DNA from: Torymus aiolomorphi
Taxonomy: Eukaryota > Arthropoda > Insecta > Hymenoptera > Torymidae
DNA: 64,000 nucleotides
Direction: 5' to 3'
Assembly: GCA_036365515.1 (NCBI GenBank)
Contig: CM070874.1
Span: forward strand, 244,516,430 to 244,580,429
The translations under genes were made by a program, and so were the position numbers. This document shows, piece after piece, positions 60,935-64,000 of the stretch (positions are counted from its first letter, which is position 1; each line of letters begins with the position of its first letter). The notes beneath the pieces were generated by a model. The model was not told where the DNA came from, ran no database searches, and was given only the letters and a program-made list of their open reading frames with translations.

Positions 60935-61261
60935 TACTGCCAGACGACGCGAGACGCACATGGTTTTTTCTTTAATTTCTTGAAACAATTTGAACGTAGT
61001 TTTTGATGCACTCACTGACCTCAATAATTAATTCTACCAAATTATCGGAAATGATTTGACACGACGAAATATAGAATTTTAAAATATATTTTTTTATATC
61101 ATTTTTTCTGATAAGTTGCGCTATTAGTTGCGCAAAAAGTAGCGTCACTTTTCGCTCGATAAAGTGACGCAGAAAGTAGCGCAATAAGTATAGCGCAAAA
61201 TGTAGCACAAAAAGTATCACAAAAAGTAGCGTCAAAAGTTGCGCGTTCATTTTCAGGAGGG

Positions 61262-63005
61262 TGGTCTCCTGAAGGTCGTCCTTTTCCTCTATTAAGAACA
61301 GTGAGCCCAGTTCTGGCTGCTATCTCTACTGTAGCCTTACCTCTCATGCCCGTCTTCTCGCCTCATTCAGCGGCTTTCGCGTTTAGGTCACCTCCCACGA
61401 CTACGTACCCCGAGCATTCCCGAATGTCATCCTCGAGCGCGCATACTTCCGCCCTAAACGCCCCGCGGTTTTCGCTTGGGGTTAAGCAGCAGCTAAAGTA
61501 TGTTACAGCCCTGCTTTTAATCCAGGCATACCCTACTCCTCGTCCTTTTTTCTCAACCGGCACCTTCCCAAGGTTCGCGATCCAGATGGCAGCCGTCCCT
61601 GTATCGTCGGAGATCCACGACGGTCCTTTCGCGTTCACGTACTGTTCGCTTAGGAGCAGTAAGTCTACGTCCCACTCAGCTTGTGTTTGCCAGAGGAGAT
61701 TGCTCACTAATTTGCTCCTGTGCATGTTAACCTGCATTATTCTAATTTTCCTGCCATTTTCAAGCTGCAGTTTTCTCTTTTCTAGGGCTAGTTTGAACGC
61801 CCGACACTTTGCTGTCCCTAGGATGTGCTTTCACTCAGCAACATTTACTGCTATTTCAGTACATAATGCGCAGTGCGGTTCGTTGTCACAATTCTCCGCG
61901 AGATAACCCGTTTGCTTGCACTTGTAGCACATCTTCGATCTATCAATTCCCTTGCAGTTCCTTGCATGGTGTCCGTAACCCAGGCACCTGAAGTATCTGA
62001 CTAACGGAATCCGGCGCCGTACCCTACAGATTAACCAACCTACATTAAATTTGCCAGTCTTAAGTAGCTTTAGCGCCTCCGTCTCCTGCACCGTAGCTAT
62101 CGCCCAGGGTTGGCCCCTCTTATTTGCGTGGGTTAGGCGAATCACGAGCTCACCTCCTATACCTGCTTGAGCTATCGCCTGACGCACTTCGTCCTCCGTT
62201 GTGCATGCGTCCATATCGCGGATCTCTAGGGTTGTTTTGGGGGTACTACCACGGACATCGGCTGCGTCAGATCCTACAGCTCGTCTTCGACGCTGAATTG
62301 GGTCTTATTTTGCGTGGACTGCAGCTCTAGTAGTGCCTGCCCTCCTCGGGTACACGTAATCGTTTTGAACAAGGTCTGGGTTATGGATGGGTCCACGGTA
62401 TCCGTAATCCTCTGTAGCACGTCCACGTAAGTTTTACCTTCTGCGGGTTTGGTCAGCACCGCTTCGGCCCGCGGGCGGCAGAGTTTGTTGCTACTGCCTT
62501 GCTTCTCCATAGTTTGTGCTTTTGACACCGTGGCTGGGGGTTTTTGCCCTTTGTTTCCTCTTTTCTTTTCCTTCCTTGGTGGTATGACCTGCCAAGTGTT
62601 CCCCTCTGGGAAGCGAAAGAGTGGAGTCCCAGAGTGTCCTCTTCTTTATCCTGCCTTGTAACTTCTTTGTGTTTTTTCCCGGCTGGAACCATCTGACTTT
62701 CGGGGATGATTACATCTGCAGCCCCGCACTTGATGTTTTGCTTATCCTTGAGACGTCGGTAGTCCGTTGGTGTGACCCGCCGTGACTCTACAAGGGAGTT
62801 CAAAGCTTCGTGCAGCTTTGGAAGTCCTTCTTTTATAGTCTTGTTCACATTCGTCTGCAGCAAGGAGGATTCTACAATCGCCATGATGAGCTTATCCATC
62901 GTCAGGATATATTCCTCTATGTTCTTTTCTTCTGCTGCTGTTGTGCGTCAGGGGTCTTCAGTTGTAGCATCAGCGCCCGCTGGAGTGCTACTGGGATACT
63001 GTGTG
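61262..63005 (-). pseudogene. R1-clade LINE C, ORF1 and endonuclease
   Basis: Minus strand. ORF1: MDKLIMAIVESSLLQTNVNK from 62899, a Lys/Arg-rich stretch, then the zinc-knuckle region RCLGYGHHARNC, CYKCKQTGYLAENC, HCALC at about 61950-61860, where the first Cys of knuckle one is Tyr. Endonuclease: MQVNMHRSKLVSNLL, VDLLLLSEQYV, GGDLNAKAAE, VEIAARTGLTVLNRG. Several frame breaks. The 5' end abuts a short (AC)n tract at 63003-63016. The rest is at 46467-46787. Confidence 0.85.
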
Positions 63006-63016
63006 TGTGTGTGTTT

Positions 63017-64000
63017 TTAAATTTGTTCATCAAATATATATATACCGGGTTCCCAAACTAAGACGTACACGAGATTTTCTCTCAGCCAAATTGATAAATT
63101 CGTCAAAATCTGGGGGCCCTAGGGGTTTTCGGACCCAAGGAATCGAATGGCGCTGTCAAAAAGTTCATAAAATGCCAAACACAAAAAGTAAAAAAATTAT
63201 TTTTTCGAAAAATATTTGCGGTACGGCTTTTATGATAGTTTCTTGTAGTTTGTTCAATTTGAAGGCTATACCACCTTTACCCGATAACATTTCATGTAAT
63301 AATATTTATTTAACGCATTTTTGAAAATTGTATATTTTACTTTGGCTTGGACCGCAAACTCGCGTTCGAGAAAGCGGAATTGCGGAACTCGGAAAACGCC
63401 AGACTTTCCAAACTGTGACTCTAGCAAAGAAGCGGCAACTTCAACACGCAATATCTCATATCTGAGCACAACTAAATAAAGCCAACAAACTATCTTAATC
63501 ATTGGTACAACATAATAGCATGATATTCATGATGTTTTCATCAATAGCTATTGTTTCCAAGTACATATTATTACTGTAGCGTACAACGTAATACATAATT
63601 TGTAGGCCAGAGAGCAATGTTTACAAATGGTGAACATCTGCGACGGCGTCCAGAGATGGCGCCAGTGCGACTTACGTCGCACCGTATGAAAGCAGCGCGC
63701 GGAGTCACGGCCGTAAATGAGCTCGTGGTGTCGCGCGTATATGCGTATCTTTGCAGTACTTATTTTCAAAGAAACTAAGCTAAAGAATCATAGTTTTGTT
63801 ACTGAAAAGTAATAATACCCAATTTGTCTTGCGCTTCCTTACTTCCTGTTAACACGAGATATGTTCTTGTTTACACGAGATATGGACTGTCCAAGTTTTT
63901 TCCTCCCTAGGTGCGTAATATACTATTTATGAAAAAAGTAACGAAGCTTTCCAAATCAGACATACTTTTATACTGTTACGAGTGAGAAATCGCAAATAAA
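63017..64000. other. No gene recognised
   Basis: Short frames on both strands (for example 63266-63502 and 63548-63769, minus) show no recognisable domain, and no inverted termini were found. Confidence 0.4.

Larger units (their letters stand above)
46788..61261. mobile_element. Palindromic element D, 14474 bp, CCCTCCTGAAAATG termini
   Basis: Ends CCCTCCTGAAAATGAACGCG are perfectly inverted and flanked by TG at 46786-46787 and 61262-61263. The insertion splits LINE C; deleting it and one TG restores the endonuclease frame (FRRPGYRQTIID). Subterminal arrays of GCGCTACTTTTT-type units follow each end. Without the internal element C and the solo LTR the element is about 6.9 kb, similar to element B. 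Its true fold centre is near 51550. No transposase frame is recognisable. Confidence 0.9.

Noticed and set aside
11021..61261. Palindromes as long-read or assembly artefacts
   Set aside because: Arms differ by substitutions, arm-specific insertions with target duplications and length changes, which a duplicated read would not produce. A read-level check would still be useful for 20.3-22.1 kb.

Overview
The window is AT-rich, intron-bearing eukaryotic DNA that is almost entirely transposable elements. Spliced exons with GT/AG borders, R1-type LINEs, a mariner, TTAA-flanked MITEs and a solo LTR point to an arthropod, most likely an insect. The species cannot be named; Hymenoptera is only a guess. 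No tRNA, rRNA, CRISPR or bacterial operon was seen.

Left end (1-11 kb). The only clear cellular-type genes are on the minus strand. A seven-exon model (9213 to 1122) has consistent splice phases throughout and resembles the uncharacterised SAMD3-like proteins of animals; it carries one in-frame TAG. Downstream of it, 593 to 1 is an open frame for a second uncharacterised protein ending in a DDFE-x-x-NPLGSHA motif, cut by the window edge. The introns are packed with MITEs (five TTAA-type, one hAT-like, two copies of a GGGGGGAGG family) and a ~90-bp tandem array.

Middle (11-31 kb). Three large inverted-repeat structures: a concentric set at 11021-20004 (an 8000-bp palindrome inside a ~1-kb element), a 1.8-kb palindrome at 20.3-22.1 kb and a 7.6-kb palindrome at 23.2-30.8 kb. 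A PIF1/Helitron helicase scrap and one regucalcin-like exon follow.

32-46 kb. Minisatellites, a ~120-bp satellite, a decayed mariner split by an insert, simple repeats, and 5'-truncated R1-clade LINEs, each starting at a microsatellite. One LINE contains a 1251-bp palindromic insert with Transib/RSS-like ends and a 5-bp duplication.

46-63 kb. A minus-strand LINE is split by a 14474-bp insertion (46788-61261), a palindromic element that itself contains a solo LTR and a second 6.6-kb palindromic element.

Main result: the big palindromes look like one transposon family. Termini begin CCC (usually CCCT) followed by a TTGAAAA-like block. Four complete ends have 2-bp target duplications (TA, TA, TG, GA). 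Nearly every terminus is followed by its own array of a different short self-complementary motif (CGCGCG, CACGTG, CATATG, TACGTA, TCGCGCGA). Two of them share a homologous core. Several are nested concentrically with mirror-image flanks and no direct duplications, which simple insertion does not explain. Because the arms are sister copies, an insertion in one arm has its empty site in the other, so the order of events can be read directly.
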